The notes: generated by a model not told the origin, from the sequence alone. Positions 1-7,286 are shown, numbered from the stretch's first letter. The stretch is DNA of 19,747 nt from Rhodobacteraceae bacterium UBA6273 (GCA_002440625.1 DJUV01000094.1:1-19747); one strand, 5' to 3'. Translations and numbers: made by a program.

Positions 1-2180
1 CAGGCCCAGACATGGGCGCGGCTCATGTCCACCATCGGCCCGCCGTAGACCTCGGACACCGGATTGTTCGCCGGATCGCGCCAGTAGTCGACCGTTGCGC
101 GCAGGTACTGCATCTGCATCAGGTCATCGCGCCGCCCGTTCGACTGATAAGGCAGGCCGGATTCGACAGATTTCGGGTCAAGGAACTGGTTCGGCTGGTT
201 CGCCCCCTTGTCGATGGCAGCGCAGCCATACTCGGTGAACCAGACCGGCTTCGACCCCGGCACCCAATCCGTCTGTGGCCCCTTCAGACCGCCGATCCGG
301 TCGTGATGCGGATTTTCCCACCAGCTTTTGATGTCCTTGATCCGCCAGACCCAATCCTCGCCATAGGCTCCATCGGTGATCGGCGTCCTGATCTGCGCCG
401 CCCGCTCCTGATCGCTGCCATAATACCAGTCGTACCCCTCGCCGCCGCCGATATTGGCCTTGAGGTAGTCGAGGTTGTAGATCGACCCCCAGCCCGCATC
501 GGCATGGCCCGCACCGTCCCGCCAGTCGGCGGTCGGCATGTAGTTGTCGATGCCGATGAAATCGACATTGGCATCGGCCCAGAGCGGATCGAGATGGTAG
601 TGGAGGTTGCCTGCGCCATCCTGATAGCCTGCATATTCCGACCAGTCCGCCGCATAGCCGATCTTGACCGAAGGCCCGAGGATCGCGCGTACGTCCGCCG
701 CAAGCTGCCGCATCGCCGCCACGGCGGGAAAGGTGCCCCCCGCCCCCCGGATCTGCGTCAACCCGCGCATTTCTGAGCCGATGCAGAAGGCACCAACGCC
801 GCCCGCGAGCGCGCAGAGATGCGCATAATGCAGGATGAAGCGCCGATATGACCATTCCGCAGGGCCGGAATAATTGACGCGACCCGCCGCCACCGCAAAA
901 TGGGCCGGTGCGGCAAGACCGAAGAACGCCGCCACCTCGGCCTCGGCAGCCGCCGTCCCATCCACGCTCCCCGGCTGCCCCGCCGCGACCGATTGCGTGA
1001 TCCGACCGCGCCAGGGAAGCACTGGCTGATCCGCCGCTCCGGTCCAGGGGTCGCTTCGGCCGTTCCCGGCGAGCAGTTCCATCAGAATGAAAGGATAGAA
1101 CACCACCGACTTGCCGCGCGCGCGCAAACTGCGGATCGCCTCGACCACTGCCGCATCTGCGGGCGTACCCCCATAAACCGGCTTGCCTTCGTCGCGCGCA
1201 ATCTCCAACGCCTGCGACCGTCCGATGCCGCCCGAACGCCACGGCATGCCCACGCCGTCAAACGAGTTATCCTCGACCTTCGGGCGCAACGCGCACTGCC
1301 CGCAGCGCAGATCGTCGCCGAACCACGATACCACGAGCGATACCGAACCGCAGTTTGGCAACTCCTCTCCCAGTGCGTCGAGAGAACGGGCAAGATCGGT
1401 AACTCCGCCCGGAGAATGGACGTTCGCCGACACGTTGCGGCCAAGCCCATAGCTATAGTGAACCGGCGTTGTCGCCAGCGTGTATTCTCCCGTGCCCGGT
1501 ATCAGCGCCACCCCTTCGACGGCATGGGTCAGGTCCGGTATCTCGTCGATCCCCTCGCCCTGTGCGGGGCGGAACACCTCGAAGCTGAACTGCGGCACGC
1601 GGTTGCCATAGGGCGCAAGCGGCAGATCCTCGAAGACGACATAGGCGAGCCCGCGATAGGCCGGGGCCAGACCCACCCCCTCCACCGCCTCGATCTTCGC
1701 ATCGGGCAGCTGGTCCTCGCCGCCCCTGTAGACGCGCATCTGCACGTCCTTCATCGAAATCTCCGTCCCGTCTGCCCAGACGCGGCCGATGCTGGCGATC
1801 TCGCCCTCGCAAAGCGCCACGGCGAGGCTGACGAAATAGCTGTGCTCCGTCACCTTCGGCTGCGACGGCGCGCCCTTGCCGCCGCCGCTCGTCGTCGCAC
1901 GGTCAAGGAAACGAGACGCCCAGATGATCTGGCCCGAGACACGCATCCGGCCCCAGACCTGGCCGATCGGGGCGCCCTCGCTGGCGCCGGTCAGGCGGAA
2001 ACGGTCGACCTTTCCGGTCTCGACCGCCCGCGAGCCGCCGCCCATCAGGCGCTGGTCGATGACGCGGCCAAGGGTCGCCCCCACGGCCCGCCCGATCACC
2101 GCCCCGGACAGCCCAAGGACCGATCCCCCGAAACCCGCGCCGAGCGAGGCTCCGACGGCCGAAAGCACAATTGTCGCCAT
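1..2180 (-). CDS. g15: GTA tail-tip protein g15 (TIM-barrel host-specificity protein), 3'-truncated by window edge
   Basis: This is the last structural gene of the GTA cluster. The frame runs without a stop from ATG at 2180 to the window edge, giving 726 visible residues of a protein that in RcGTA is about 1,300 residues. The N-terminus (residues 1-40) is Gly/Ala-rich and hydrophobic. From roughly residue 390 onward the sequence looks like the GTA TIM-barrel domain, a glycoside-hydrolase-like fold, with FIGIDNYMPT followed by WFTEYGC; the Glu of the latter (about E650) is at the position of a glycosidase acid/base. Known family role: central tail-tip fibre that contacts the cell envelope during DNA delivery. 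The start lies 12 bases after the g14 stop. The C-terminal domain is outside the window. Confidence is high for identity; sugar cleavage by the barrel is an inference. Confidence 0.93.
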   Translation of the reverse strand, partial: MATIVLSAVGASLGAGFGGSVLGLSGAVIGRAVGATLGRVIDQRLMGGGSRAVETGKVDRFRLTGASEGAPIGQVWGRMRVSGQIIWASRFLDRATTSGGGKGAPSQPKVTEHSYFVSLAVALCEGEIASIGRVWADGTEISMKDVQMRVYRGGEDQLPDAKIEAVEGVGLAPAYRGLAYVVFEDLPLAPYGNRVPQFSFEVFRPAQGEGIDEIPDLTHAVEGVALIPGTGEYTLATTPVHYSYGLGRNVSANVHSPGGVTDLARSLDALGEELPNCGSVSLVVSWFGDDLRCGQCALRPKVEDNSFDGVGMPWRSGGIGRSQALEIARDEGKPVYGGTPADAAVVEAIRSLRARGKSVVFYPFILMELLAGNGRSDPWTGAADQPVLPWRGRITQSVAAGQPGSVDGTAAAEAEVAAFFGLAAPAHFAVAAGRVNYSGPAEWSYRRFILHYAHLCALAGGVGAFCIGSEMRGLTQIRGAGGTFPAVAAMRQLAADVRAILGPSVKIGYAADWSEYAGYQDGAGNLHYHLDPLWADANVDFIGIDNYMPTADWRDGAGHADAGWGSIYNLDYLKANIGGGEGYDWYYGSDQERAAQIRTPITDGAYGEDWVWRIKDIKSWWENPHHDRIGGLKGPQTDWVPGSKPVWFTEYGCAAIDKGANQPNQFLDPKSVESGLPYQSNGRRDDLMQMQYLRATVDYWRDPANNPVSEVYGGPMVDMSRAHVWA

Positions 2181-2192
2181 CAGAAGGCTCCT

Positions 2193-2630
2193 TCAGGGAA
2201 ATTCGAACCGTGCCGCGACCCGTCGCAGCCAGGGCGCCGACAGCGGGCTTTCGACGACCGAATGCCCGCTGTAAGCGTGAATGAACGTCGCCACCGGCGC
2301 GGTTTCCGCGACGATGCCAAGATGCTTGGCCACGGCATCGTCGCGCATACGGAAAAGAAGGACCTGACCGGGCGACAGCTCCGCCTCCCGCGCTACCGGA
2401 ACAAGATGCCTGAGGGCGGCCTGCCACAGCCGCTCCACCCCTTCCGGCTCGCTCCAGTCGGCGGTGTAGGCCGGAACCGCCTCCGGCTCCGTTCCGTAAA
2501 GCTCGCGCCAGATGCCGCGGACCAGCCCAAGGCAATCGGTCCCCGCCCCCTTCGCCGCCGCCTGATGCCGGTAAGGCGTGCCGATCCAGTCCCGCGCAAC
2601 CTCGACCGCCCCGATCCCACGCGCGGTCAT
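2193..2630 (-). CDS. g14: GTA NlpC/P60 cell-wall peptidase g14
   Basis: A 145-residue NlpC/P60-type cysteine peptidase. The nucleophile is C33 in TDCLGL, and the partner histidine is H103 in AKHLGIV, with H118 a possible third polar residue. The length is normal for tail-associated NlpC/P60 proteins. Family role: cleavage of peptide cross-links in peptidoglycan at the tail tip so that DNA can cross the recipient's wall. The ATG overlaps the g13 stop by four bases (ATGA), indicating translational coupling, and g15 starts 12 bases downstream. No signal peptide is visible, consistent with assembly into the particle rather than export. No truncation is seen. Confidence 0.93.
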   Translation of the reverse strand: MTARGIGAVEVARDWIGTPYRHQAAAKGAGTDCLGLVRGIWRELYGTEPEAVPAYTADWSEPEGVERLWQAALRHLVPVAREAELSPGQVLLFRMRDDAVAKHLGIVAETAPVATFIHAYSGHSVVESPLSAPWLRRVAARFEFP

Positions 2631-3517
2631 CGCGAAAGGCTCCCGCCGTCGTTCCGACCGGCACTGGTCGGATAAGACATCACCCAGTCCTCGCCGGGGA
2701 TATGCGGAAAGCCGCGGAAGTTGAGGAAGTTGGCGAACTTCAGACGACAGGTTTCTGCCCGCCGGTCACAGCCCGCCTCGATCCGCACCATGTCACCGGT
2801 CGCAGGCACCGCACCCAGCGATTGCCAAAGCTCCACTTCACGACCTGACGCCCCATGCAGCCGGTCGTTCTTGACCGATCCGACGAGACCCGCCGCAACG
2901 CCGGTCAAGACACGAAACCGCCCCTTCTCGAACCAGCGCTCCTCGTAGCCGGCGAAAGACGCGAACCGGAACACCCGGCCATCTTCCACCGCCTCGACCG
3001 GACGCTCTTCCGTGTAGCCTGGCTGATCCAGATCGAAACGGCAGCGCTTGTCGCCCAGCAAAGCCGAGCAGCGCGAATGATAGATCATGCCCACCGGCTG
3101 ATTGAGCGCCTCGCTCAGCCCCCTGAGCTCAGCCGTGAACGCCCCGCCTGTCCGCGTGATCTCCCCAAGCGTCCCCCTGAACTGGAGCACCCGCATCGCA
3201 GGCTCGACCCAGTTCACCAACCATGACCGCACCTCGGCGCCGTCATAGCGGCCGGCGAGAATATCCTCCTCGACGATCGCATCGGACCTCAGCGCCCCGA
3301 AGGCCTCGGAATTGTCCACCGCAAGCCCGGTCGACTGCTGAAGCGCTTTCGCCGTCAGCCCGCTGTCGGCGCGAAAGGTGATGCCCTCGAAGCTGAGGTC
3401 GCGGTCATGGTCGGTGAAGCCGAGCACCACCCCGTCCTTGCGCGTCACCGCGAAGGCCCGCGCAAGTGTCGTCGCACCACCGGCGAGATGGGCTTTCAGA
3501 TCATCAGGATAGCTCAT
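2627..3517 (-). CDS. g13: GTA baseplate hub protein g13 (DUF2163 / BR0599-like)
   Basis: A 296-residue protein matching the DUF2163 family with a BR0599-type C-terminal part. It has exactly four cysteines, C150 and C159 (HSRC...KRC) and C250 and C257 (AGCDRRAETC), followed by the conserved stretch KFANFLNFRGFPHIPG at 260-275. Paired CxnC motifs in tail hub proteins of the lambda gpL type bind an iron-sulfur cluster, and I recall the same for the RcGTA hub; here that is inferred from the cysteine pattern. Role: hub closing the tail distal end beneath the tail-tip fibre. It overlaps both neighbours (g12 and g14) by four bases. Start ATG at 3517 gives the family-typical N-terminus. Confidence 0.93.
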   Translation of the reverse strand: MSYPDDLKAHLAGGATTLARAFAVTRKDGVVLGFTDHDRDLSFEGITFRADSGLTAKALQQSTGLAVDNSEAFGALRSDAIVEEDILAGRYDGAEVRSWLVNWVEPAMRVLQFRGTLGEITRTGGAFTAELRGLSEALNQPVGMIYHSRCSALLGDKRCRFDLDQPGYTEERPVEAVEDGRVFRFASFAGYEERWFEKGRFRVLTGVAAGLVGSVKNDRLHGASGREVELWQSLGAVPATGDMVRIEAGCDRRAETCRLKFANFLNFRGFPHIPGEDWVMSYPTSAGRNDGGSLSR

Positions 3518-4146
3518 AGCCGCACCTCGACCACGGGCACCTGCGGCACTTCCCCGGCCTGAAATGAGGCGACAGAGACCTGGATGCGGTCCGTATCGAA
3601 CCGAACCGGTACGTCGAACTCGAACCCGGCAGTCACGCGCTCACCCAGCGCCGGTGCGCTGAGAAACAGGATCGCGCCGCTTTCATAGTCCACCGTGTAG
3701 TGCACCGTCTCGGCCAGCTCGTCGCCCTGCAGCCCCACGCGCACCGTCCCCTGAACCGGCTTGGCGATGACCCGACGCTCCGACGCGGTGCCCGAGGCAT
3801 AGGTCTTCGAGAGCTGAAACGACCTCGTTACACCATCCCCTGCACCAAGCTCCTGATCCTCGTAGGTGATTGTCACCGAGGCGGCGCAGGATTTGTAGTC
3901 AGCCCAGTCCTTCCACCGGAACCCGTGGAGCTGGCCCCGGCGTGCCTCGAAGAACGCGATCAGCTCGCCGATATCGTCAAGACTGCGCAGGCTAAGCCCC
4001 GCGTCATAGCGCCGGCGCGACTGCGCCCAGGGCGTGTTGCGTTCCTCGAAACCATTGGTCAGCTGCACGATCTCGGTGCGCCGCTCCGGCCCGCCGACCG
4101 AGCCGAAGCTCAGCTTGGCCGGGAACCTTACGTCGTGAAATGCCAT
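3514..4146 (-). CDS. g12: GTA distal tail protein g12 (DUF2460)
   Basis: A 210-residue protein of the DUF2460 / TIGR02217 type. Diagnostic features are the N-terminal FHDVRFPAKLSFGSVGGPE, the SGxExRN-like NGFEERNTPW at 31-40, and FFEARRGQLHGFRWKDWADY at 65-84. In RcGTA the corresponding protein forms the distal tail ring joining the tube to the hub. The start ATG at 4146 is preceded by a G-rich purine stretch, and the stop overlaps the g13 start (ATGA, four bases). It lies nine bases downstream of the tape-measure gene g11, the usual order tape measure, distal tail, hub. The frame is intact. Confidence 0.93.
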   Translation of the reverse strand: MAFHDVRFPAKLSFGSVGGPERRTEIVQLTNGFEERNTPWAQSRRRYDAGLSLRSLDDIGELIAFFEARRGQLHGFRWKDWADYKSCAASVTITYEDQELGAGDGVTRSFQLSKTYASGTASERRVIAKPVQGTVRVGLQGDELAETVHYTVDYESGAILFLSAPALGERVTAGFEFDVPVRFDTDRIQVSVASFQAGEVPQVPVVEVRL

Positions 4147-4155
4147 GCCCTGCCC

Positions 4156-4818
4156 TCACCTGTTCCTGTCGCCGCGCGCCAGCGCCCGCGCCATTTGCGC
4201 CGCGATCTGGCTCTGGCTGCGGGCAAAGCCCTGCACGTCCGGCGTGGTCACGTTCATCACGATGCTGACCGCCCGCCCGCCGCCACCCGCCTGCACGCCA
4301 AGCCGGCCATCCGCACCCCGCGCCAGTGGCATGATCGCCTCCGGCCCGGCCTCGCCCATAAGGCCGCGCCCGTTGCGCATCGGGAAATGCGTCGGCGACG
4401 ACACCACACCACCCTTGGCAAAGGGCATCACCCTGCCTTGCGCAAAGCTGCCACCCTTCTCGAAGGGGAAAAGCCCACTCAGAAGGCCGTTGACACCTTT
4501 CGCCACCGCGCCGCCCAAAGCCTGCTGCACCGGGCGCATCGCGACGTTGTAGACGCTGTTCGCCATCGTCTGCGCCACCGTCTTCAGCGCGTCCGACAGC
4601 TTCATCCCGTCAAAGACCAGCCCGTCGAAAGCCCGCCTCAGCCCGCCGCCGAAGCTTGTCGACAGCGTTGAAACCTCGCGCCCGGTAAAGACCATGCTTT
4701 CGCGCATCCGGCCCAGTTCCGCATCGAAAGCCGCCGCCATCGCCTGCGCACCGCCCAGCGATTGCTCAAGCGCCGCCGTCTGCTGCGCGAGGCTGTCCAG
4801 CCCGTCCGTCAGTGCCAT
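4156..4818 (-). CDS. g11: GTA tape measure protein g11 (very short)
   Basis: A 220-residue tape measure protein. The N-terminal half (about 5-110) is helical with heptad-like spacing (LAQQTAALEQSL, FDAELGRMRESM). The middle has the tape-measure signature FPFEKGGSFAQGRVMPFAKGG and MRNGRGLMGEAGPEAIMPL (about 117-165). The C-terminal part is ...SIVMNVTTPDVQGF..SQSQIAAQMARAL. Siphophage tape measures are commonly 600 residues or more, so this predicts a very short tail, as in RcGTA. The start at 4818 is set by an excellent Shine-Dalgarno AAGGAGGA (4824-4831), which lies inside the g10.1 coding region; the two genes overlap by 53 bases in different frames. Confidence 0.92.
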   Translation of the reverse strand: MALTDGLDSLAQQTAALEQSLGGAQAMAAAFDAELGRMRESMVFTGREVSTLSTSFGGGLRRAFDGLVFDGMKLSDALKTVAQTMANSVYNVAMRPVQQALGGAVAKGVNGLLSGLFPFEKGGSFAQGRVMPFAKGGVVSSPTHFPMRNGRGLMGEAGPEAIMPLARGADGRLGVQAGGGGRAVSIVMNVTTPDVQGFARSQSQIAAQMARALARGDRNR

Positions 4819-5014
4819 CTCCGTCCTCCTTGATCTTGTCCGGCCAGGCGCGCACCAGTTCCCCCAGCCGCGCCCGGCCCAGCGGCGCCACAGCGGTCGG
4901 ATCGCCCAGCATCAGCACCAGTTCCGCCGGCGTCAGCCGCCAGAACTCCTCTGGCCCGAGGCCAAGGCCGCCGATCCCGGCCCGCATCAGCCCCGGCCAG
5001 TCGAAGGCGCTCAT
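4766..5014 (-). CDS. g10.1: GTA tail assembly chaperone g10.1 (rcc01693-like small protein)
   Basis: An 82-residue protein of the small GTA/phage tail-chaperone family (TIGR02216 type), recognised from FDWPGLMRAGIGGLGLGPEEFWRLTPAEL at residues 4-32, which is highly typical. Position between g10 and the tape measure is that of the second tail assembly chaperone in long-tailed phages, although here it is a separate gene overlapping g10 by four bases rather than a ribosomal frameshift product. The last 17 or so codons overlap g11, and the tail DGTDGRAGQPRAADGGA looks poorly constrained, which suggests the overlap with the g11 start determines it. Role: probably prevents premature polymerisation around the tape measure. 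Confidence 0.85.
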   Translation of the reverse strand: MSAFDWPGLMRAGIGGLGLGPEEFWRLTPAELVLMLGDPTAVAPLGRARLGELVRAWPDKIKEDGDGTDGRAGQPRAADGGA

Positions 5015-5331
5015 CGCGTCTCCGGCACCGTGAAGGCCCGCGCCAGAAGCTGCGCCGCCGCCTGCGCCGCGCCGACCGGCCCGCCGCCGATCTCCACCGC
5101 AACCAGATCCGCCGCCTGCCCCTTCCAGCCACCACCCCTGAGTCCAGCAACCACCAGCATCAGAACATCGCGCGTCGAAAACCGGCCTGCCTCGAAACGT
5201 TCGACCAGTTCCACCAGCGTCCCGGCCCCAAGCGTCGCCTCAAGCTCCGCCAGCGCCCCCAGTGTCAGCCGCGCCTGATGCGGCACACCGTTCAGCGCGA
5301 TCTCCACTTCACCGGCCCAGGGGTTCGCCAT
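5011..5331 (-). CDS. g10: GTA tail assembly chaperone g10
   Basis: A 106-residue gene-transfer-agent family protein (GTA gp10, tail chaperone type). Recognisable features are the N-terminal MANPWAGEVEIALNG with LTLGALAELEATLGAG (about 22-37) and the Ala-rich C-terminal helix GGPVGAAQAAAQLLARAF. The gene starts one base within the g9 stop (TGATG) and ends four bases within g10.1, so translation of g9, g10 and g10.1 is likely coupled. Role by position: chaperone for tape measure or tube assembly, not part of the mature particle. Function is assigned from family and synteny rather than from catalytic residues. Confidence 0.88.
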   Translation of the reverse strand: MANPWAGEVEIALNGVPHQARLTLGALAELEATLGAGTLVELVERFEAGRFSTRDVLMLVVAGLRGGGWKGQAADLVAVEIGGGPVGAAQAAAQLLARAFTVPETR

Positions 5332-5744
5332 CAGATCGCCGTGAAGCTCAGGGCGCCAGCCGAGGCAAGCGACAGCTCATAAGTCGCCTCGCCGTTGTAG
5401 CTGCCCGCGTATTCGATAGACGTGATCTGGAACGGGCCTTCGACGATGCCGAAATCCGGGATGATCACCTGAAACTGCTCAACCGTCCCGGCAAAGAAGA
5501 TCTGTCGCGCCCTCTCATCCGTTGCGCTGTCGGCAAAGACGCCGGAACCAGAGACAGAGGCCGAGCGCACCCCCGCGCCGCCCAGAAGCTCGCGCCATCC
5601 GCCCTGGCTTTCGAGGTTGGTGACATCGACCGTTTCGGCGTTGAAGCTGATCCGCGTCGCGCGCAGCCCCGCTATTGTGGTGAACTGCCCGCCCCCGTTC
5701 AGGTCAAGCTTGACGAGAAGGTCCTTGCCATTCTGCGCAGCCAT
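5331..5744 (-). CDS. g9: GTA major tail (tube) protein g9
   Basis: A 137-residue major tail protein of the TP901-1/GTA type: MAAQNGKDLLVKLD at the N-terminus, then TRISFNAETVDVTNLES (about 31-47), GGAGVRSASVSGSGVF (about 55-70), and the terminal SIEYAGSYNGEATYELSLASAGALSFTAI. The frame remains open upstream to 5780, but the start at 5744 is preferred because it has a GGAG Shine-Dalgarno about 7 bases upstream and gives the family N-terminus. Role: stacks as rings to form the tail tube through which DNA passes. Its 90-base upstream gap to g8 is unusual in this tightly packed cluster and carries a diverged copy of the start region (see the repeat entry). Confidence 0.93.
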   Translation of the reverse strand: MAAQNGKDLLVKLDLNGGGQFTTIAGLRATRISFNAETVDVTNLESQGGWRELLGGAGVRSASVSGSGVFADSATDERARQIFFAGTVEQFQVIIPDFGIVEGPFQITSIEYAGSYNGEATYELSLASAGALSFTAI

Positions 5745-5755
5745 GAGAATTCTCC

Positions 5756-5819
5756 GATTTGTGCATCCAGATGGCGGCAAACTGACTTATGCAGCCATGA
5801 ATTGTTCGATTTATGCAGC
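5756..5819 (-). repeat. Imperfect direct repeats in the g8-g9 gap, including a duplicated g9 start region
   Basis: On the minus strand the block TGCACAAATCGGAGAATTC, two bases, ATGGCTGC at the real g9 start has a diverged copy 54 bases upstream, TGCATAAATCGAACAATTC followed directly by ATGGCTGC. The upstream copy reads ATG GCT GCA TAA (5787-5798), a three-codon frame, and has lost the GGAG. A related 12-mer (G[CA]TGCA[TC]AA[AG]TC) occurs three times at 5808-5819, 5784-5795 and 5756-5767. This may be a decayed tandem duplication or a set of binding sites. Confidence 0.6.
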
Positions 5820-5834
5820 AAGACGATTACCGCC

Positions 5835-6242
5835 TCACTCCTCCACGCGCGCCCTGAAGGTCAGGTCGATGCGCCGGATATCCGCCTTCTCGACCCGTCG
5901 CGCCCGCGCCGACAGGAACCAGAGACCGACGAGTCTCCCCCGCGCCAGCACCAGATCGGCATCTGACAAAGCGTCGGACACAGCCGCCGCCACCGTCTTG
6001 GCGCTCTGAAACCCGGCCTGATCCGTCACCACCGACACGGTGAACTCATGCACCGCGCCGCGCCCGATCTGGTCGGACGCATCGCGCACGTCTTCCGGCC
6101 CGAGCGAGACATAGGTGCCCGCCACCGGCCCGGGGGGGACGGAGTCGTAGATGGCGCCCGCGACCAGCGCATCGAGTGCGGTATCGGCCGCAAGCCTCTG
6201 ATAGACCGCAGCCTGAAGGGCGGCCCCGACCGAATAGCTCAT
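5835..6242 (-). CDS. g8: GTA tail terminator g8 (DUF3168)
   Basis: A 135-residue DUF3168 protein. The typical pattern is MSYSVGAALQAAVYQRLAADTALDALVAGAIYDSVPPG at the N-terminus, YVSLGPEDVRDASD (about 44-57), and a C-terminal beta region ending ADIRRIDLTFRARVEE. In RcGTA and related siphophages this protein caps the tail tube and joins it to the head connector. ATG at 6242 overlaps the g7 stop by four bases (ATGA), so it is probably translationally coupled. It ends 90 bases before g9. The frame is intact and of family-typical length. Confidence 0.9.
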   Translation of the reverse strand: MSYSVGAALQAAVYQRLAADTALDALVAGAIYDSVPPGPVAGTYVSLGPEDVRDASDQIGRGAVHEFTVSVVTDQAGFQSAKTVAAAVSDALSDADLVLARGRLVGLWFLSARARRVEKADIRRIDLTFRARVEE

Positions 6243-6577
6243 GCCACCACCTCCTCGACCGCCGAGCAGACCAGATACCGCCCCTCCGCATCAGCCTCGC
6301 TGACGCCCGTGATCCGGTAGGTCCTCTGCCCGTCGCGAAAACGCTGTTCCGGCTTCGGCCGGGATGGCGCACCCTCGGGCGCCCCGCGCACTGTGATCCG
6401 GCAGGCGACCGACGAGATCGTCGCGAACTCCGCCGCCCGCTCCCGCGCAGCACTCTGCTGGATCGCGGCCCAGAGCACGCCCCGCACCACCCAGGTCAAC
6501 GTGGAGCCGCCAGCACCATCCGGCGTGCGCTGCGCCTCTTCCAGGATCAGCCGCCTGTTCAACCGCGGCGCCGTCAT
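6239..6577 (-). CDS. g7: GTA head closure / head-tail joining protein g7
   Basis: A 112-residue protein of the phage head-tail joining family (Phage_H_T_join / TIGR01563). Recognised from MTAPRLNRRLILEEAQRTPDGAGG, then LTWVVRGVLWAAIQ (about 27-40), ITVRG, and RFRDGQRTYRITGVSEAD (about 79-96). Role: ring between connector and tail terminator that seals the packaged DNA in the head. Its start overlaps the g6 stop by four bases and its stop overlaps the g8 start by four bases, placing it in a coupled g6-g7-g8 block. No anomalies. Confidence 0.9.
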   Translation of the reverse strand: MTAPRLNRRLILEEAQRTPDGAGGSTLTWVVRGVLWAAIQQSAARERAAEFATISSVACRITVRGAPEGAPSRPKPEQRFRDGQRTYRITGVSEADAEGRYLVCSAVEEVVA

Positions 6578-7170
6578 GCGGCACCTCCGCCGAGCACCCG
6601 CACCGTACGCCAGCGCTCAATGAGCGCGGTCACGCCGAAGGGTATCCCCCGCGCCTCGCCCGCGTCATGGCGCTCTTCGTGATAGGTCGCGGCCAGCAGG
6701 AACACCGCCTGCGCCAGGTCGGCGGGCACGTCACCCCAGGAAGGCCCGAACCCGGCGGAAAACCGGATCTCGACGCGCCCGCCCAGCGGCACCCCCGGCA
6801 ACACCGTCCCCGCCGCCGCGATCCGGGGCCGCTGCATGTCTGCCACCAGCCGGTATCGCGCCGGCGGGATCAGGTCCGACAACCCGTCGCGGTCCAGCAT
6901 CGTGACCGAGGTCAGCGCCGCCACCGGCGCCACCGGCAGGGTCTGACTGTCCGGCCAGCGCCAATCGGGCAGCGTCAGCAGAAACGCCCGCGCGATCAGC
7001 GCCTTGCCGGTCCGCCCTTCGACCGCCGCAATCGCGGCGCGCAGATAGCTTTCCGCCAGCACATCCTGCACGCCGTCATCGGCAAAACCGGTGCCGAGCC
7101 GCAGATGGTCCTTGAACTCTGCCACCGGCAGCGCCGCCTGCGGCACCGGCGTCACTTCGCTCAGCATCAT
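6574..7170 (-). CDS. g6: GTA head-tail connector g6 (gp6-like)
   Basis: A 198-residue head-tail connector (adaptor) protein. The N-terminus MMLSEVTPVPQAALPVAEFKDHLRL and the helical DGVQDVLAESYLRAAIAAVEGRTGKAL (about 32-58) are typical of the phiE125 gp8/gp6-like family, as is the FSAGFG...VPADLAQAVFLLAATYHEER segment. The frame is open up to 7260, but the added residues fall in the structured non-coding gap. ATG at 7170 is chosen because GGAG lies six bases upstream and gives the family start. Role: ring under the portal connecting to g7. The stop overlaps the g7 start by four bases. The 155-base gap to g5 is discussed separately. Confidence 0.92.
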   Translation of the reverse strand: MMLSEVTPVPQAALPVAEFKDHLRLGTGFADDGVQDVLAESYLRAAIAAVEGRTGKALIARAFLLTLPDWRWPDSQTLPVAPVAALTSVTMLDRDGLSDLIPPARYRLVADMQRPRIAAAGTVLPGVPLGGRVEIRFSAGFGPSWGDVPADLAQAVFLLAATYHEERHDAGEARGIPFGVTALIERWRTVRVLGGGAA

Positions 7171-7188
7171 GGAAAACTCCAAAATTTC

Positions 7189-7286
7189 GCGCCCTCCCCT
7201 GAAGGAACGGGCGCGGGCCAGACCCGCATTGCTCGGACGGAGGGAGCAGCTAGACAACACGGGAAGTGTAAGACGGCCCGCGCCCG
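7189..7286 (-). promoter_or_regulatory. Candidate structured RNA / attenuator-like element between g5 and g6
   Basis: In the transcribed (minus) strand of the g5-g6 gap, a perfect 12-base inverted repeat, CGGGCGCGGGCC (7275-7286 on minus) and GGCCCGCGCCCG (7208-7219), encloses 55 bases that themselves contain two hairpins: TGCTC/GAGCA (7230-7234 with 7244-7248) and ACAC-GGGAA-GTGT (7257-7269, plus-strand reading). The second arm can pair instead with GGGCGC (7189-7194), forming a hairpin followed a few bases later by TTTT, just before the g6 ribosome binding site. This is the three-arm layout of an attenuator. Function is inferred from pairing only. Confidence 0.45.

Noticed and set aside
178..1242. 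354-codon minus-strand frame near the window start
   Set aside because: It is out of frame with g15, which is open over the same bases and gives the recognisable TIM-barrel protein.
900..2675. 591-codon open frame on the plus strand
   Set aside because: It lies exactly antisense to g15, g14 and g13 in codon register with g15. High GC at third positions removes stop codons on the other strand. The Arg/Pro/His-rich translation resembles no family.
7208..7286. tRNA-like fold in the g5-g6 gap
   Set aside because: A 12-base closing stem and hairpins are present, but there is no recognisable T-loop, D-loop or anticodon arm of tRNA lengths, so it is kept only as a structured-RNA candidate.
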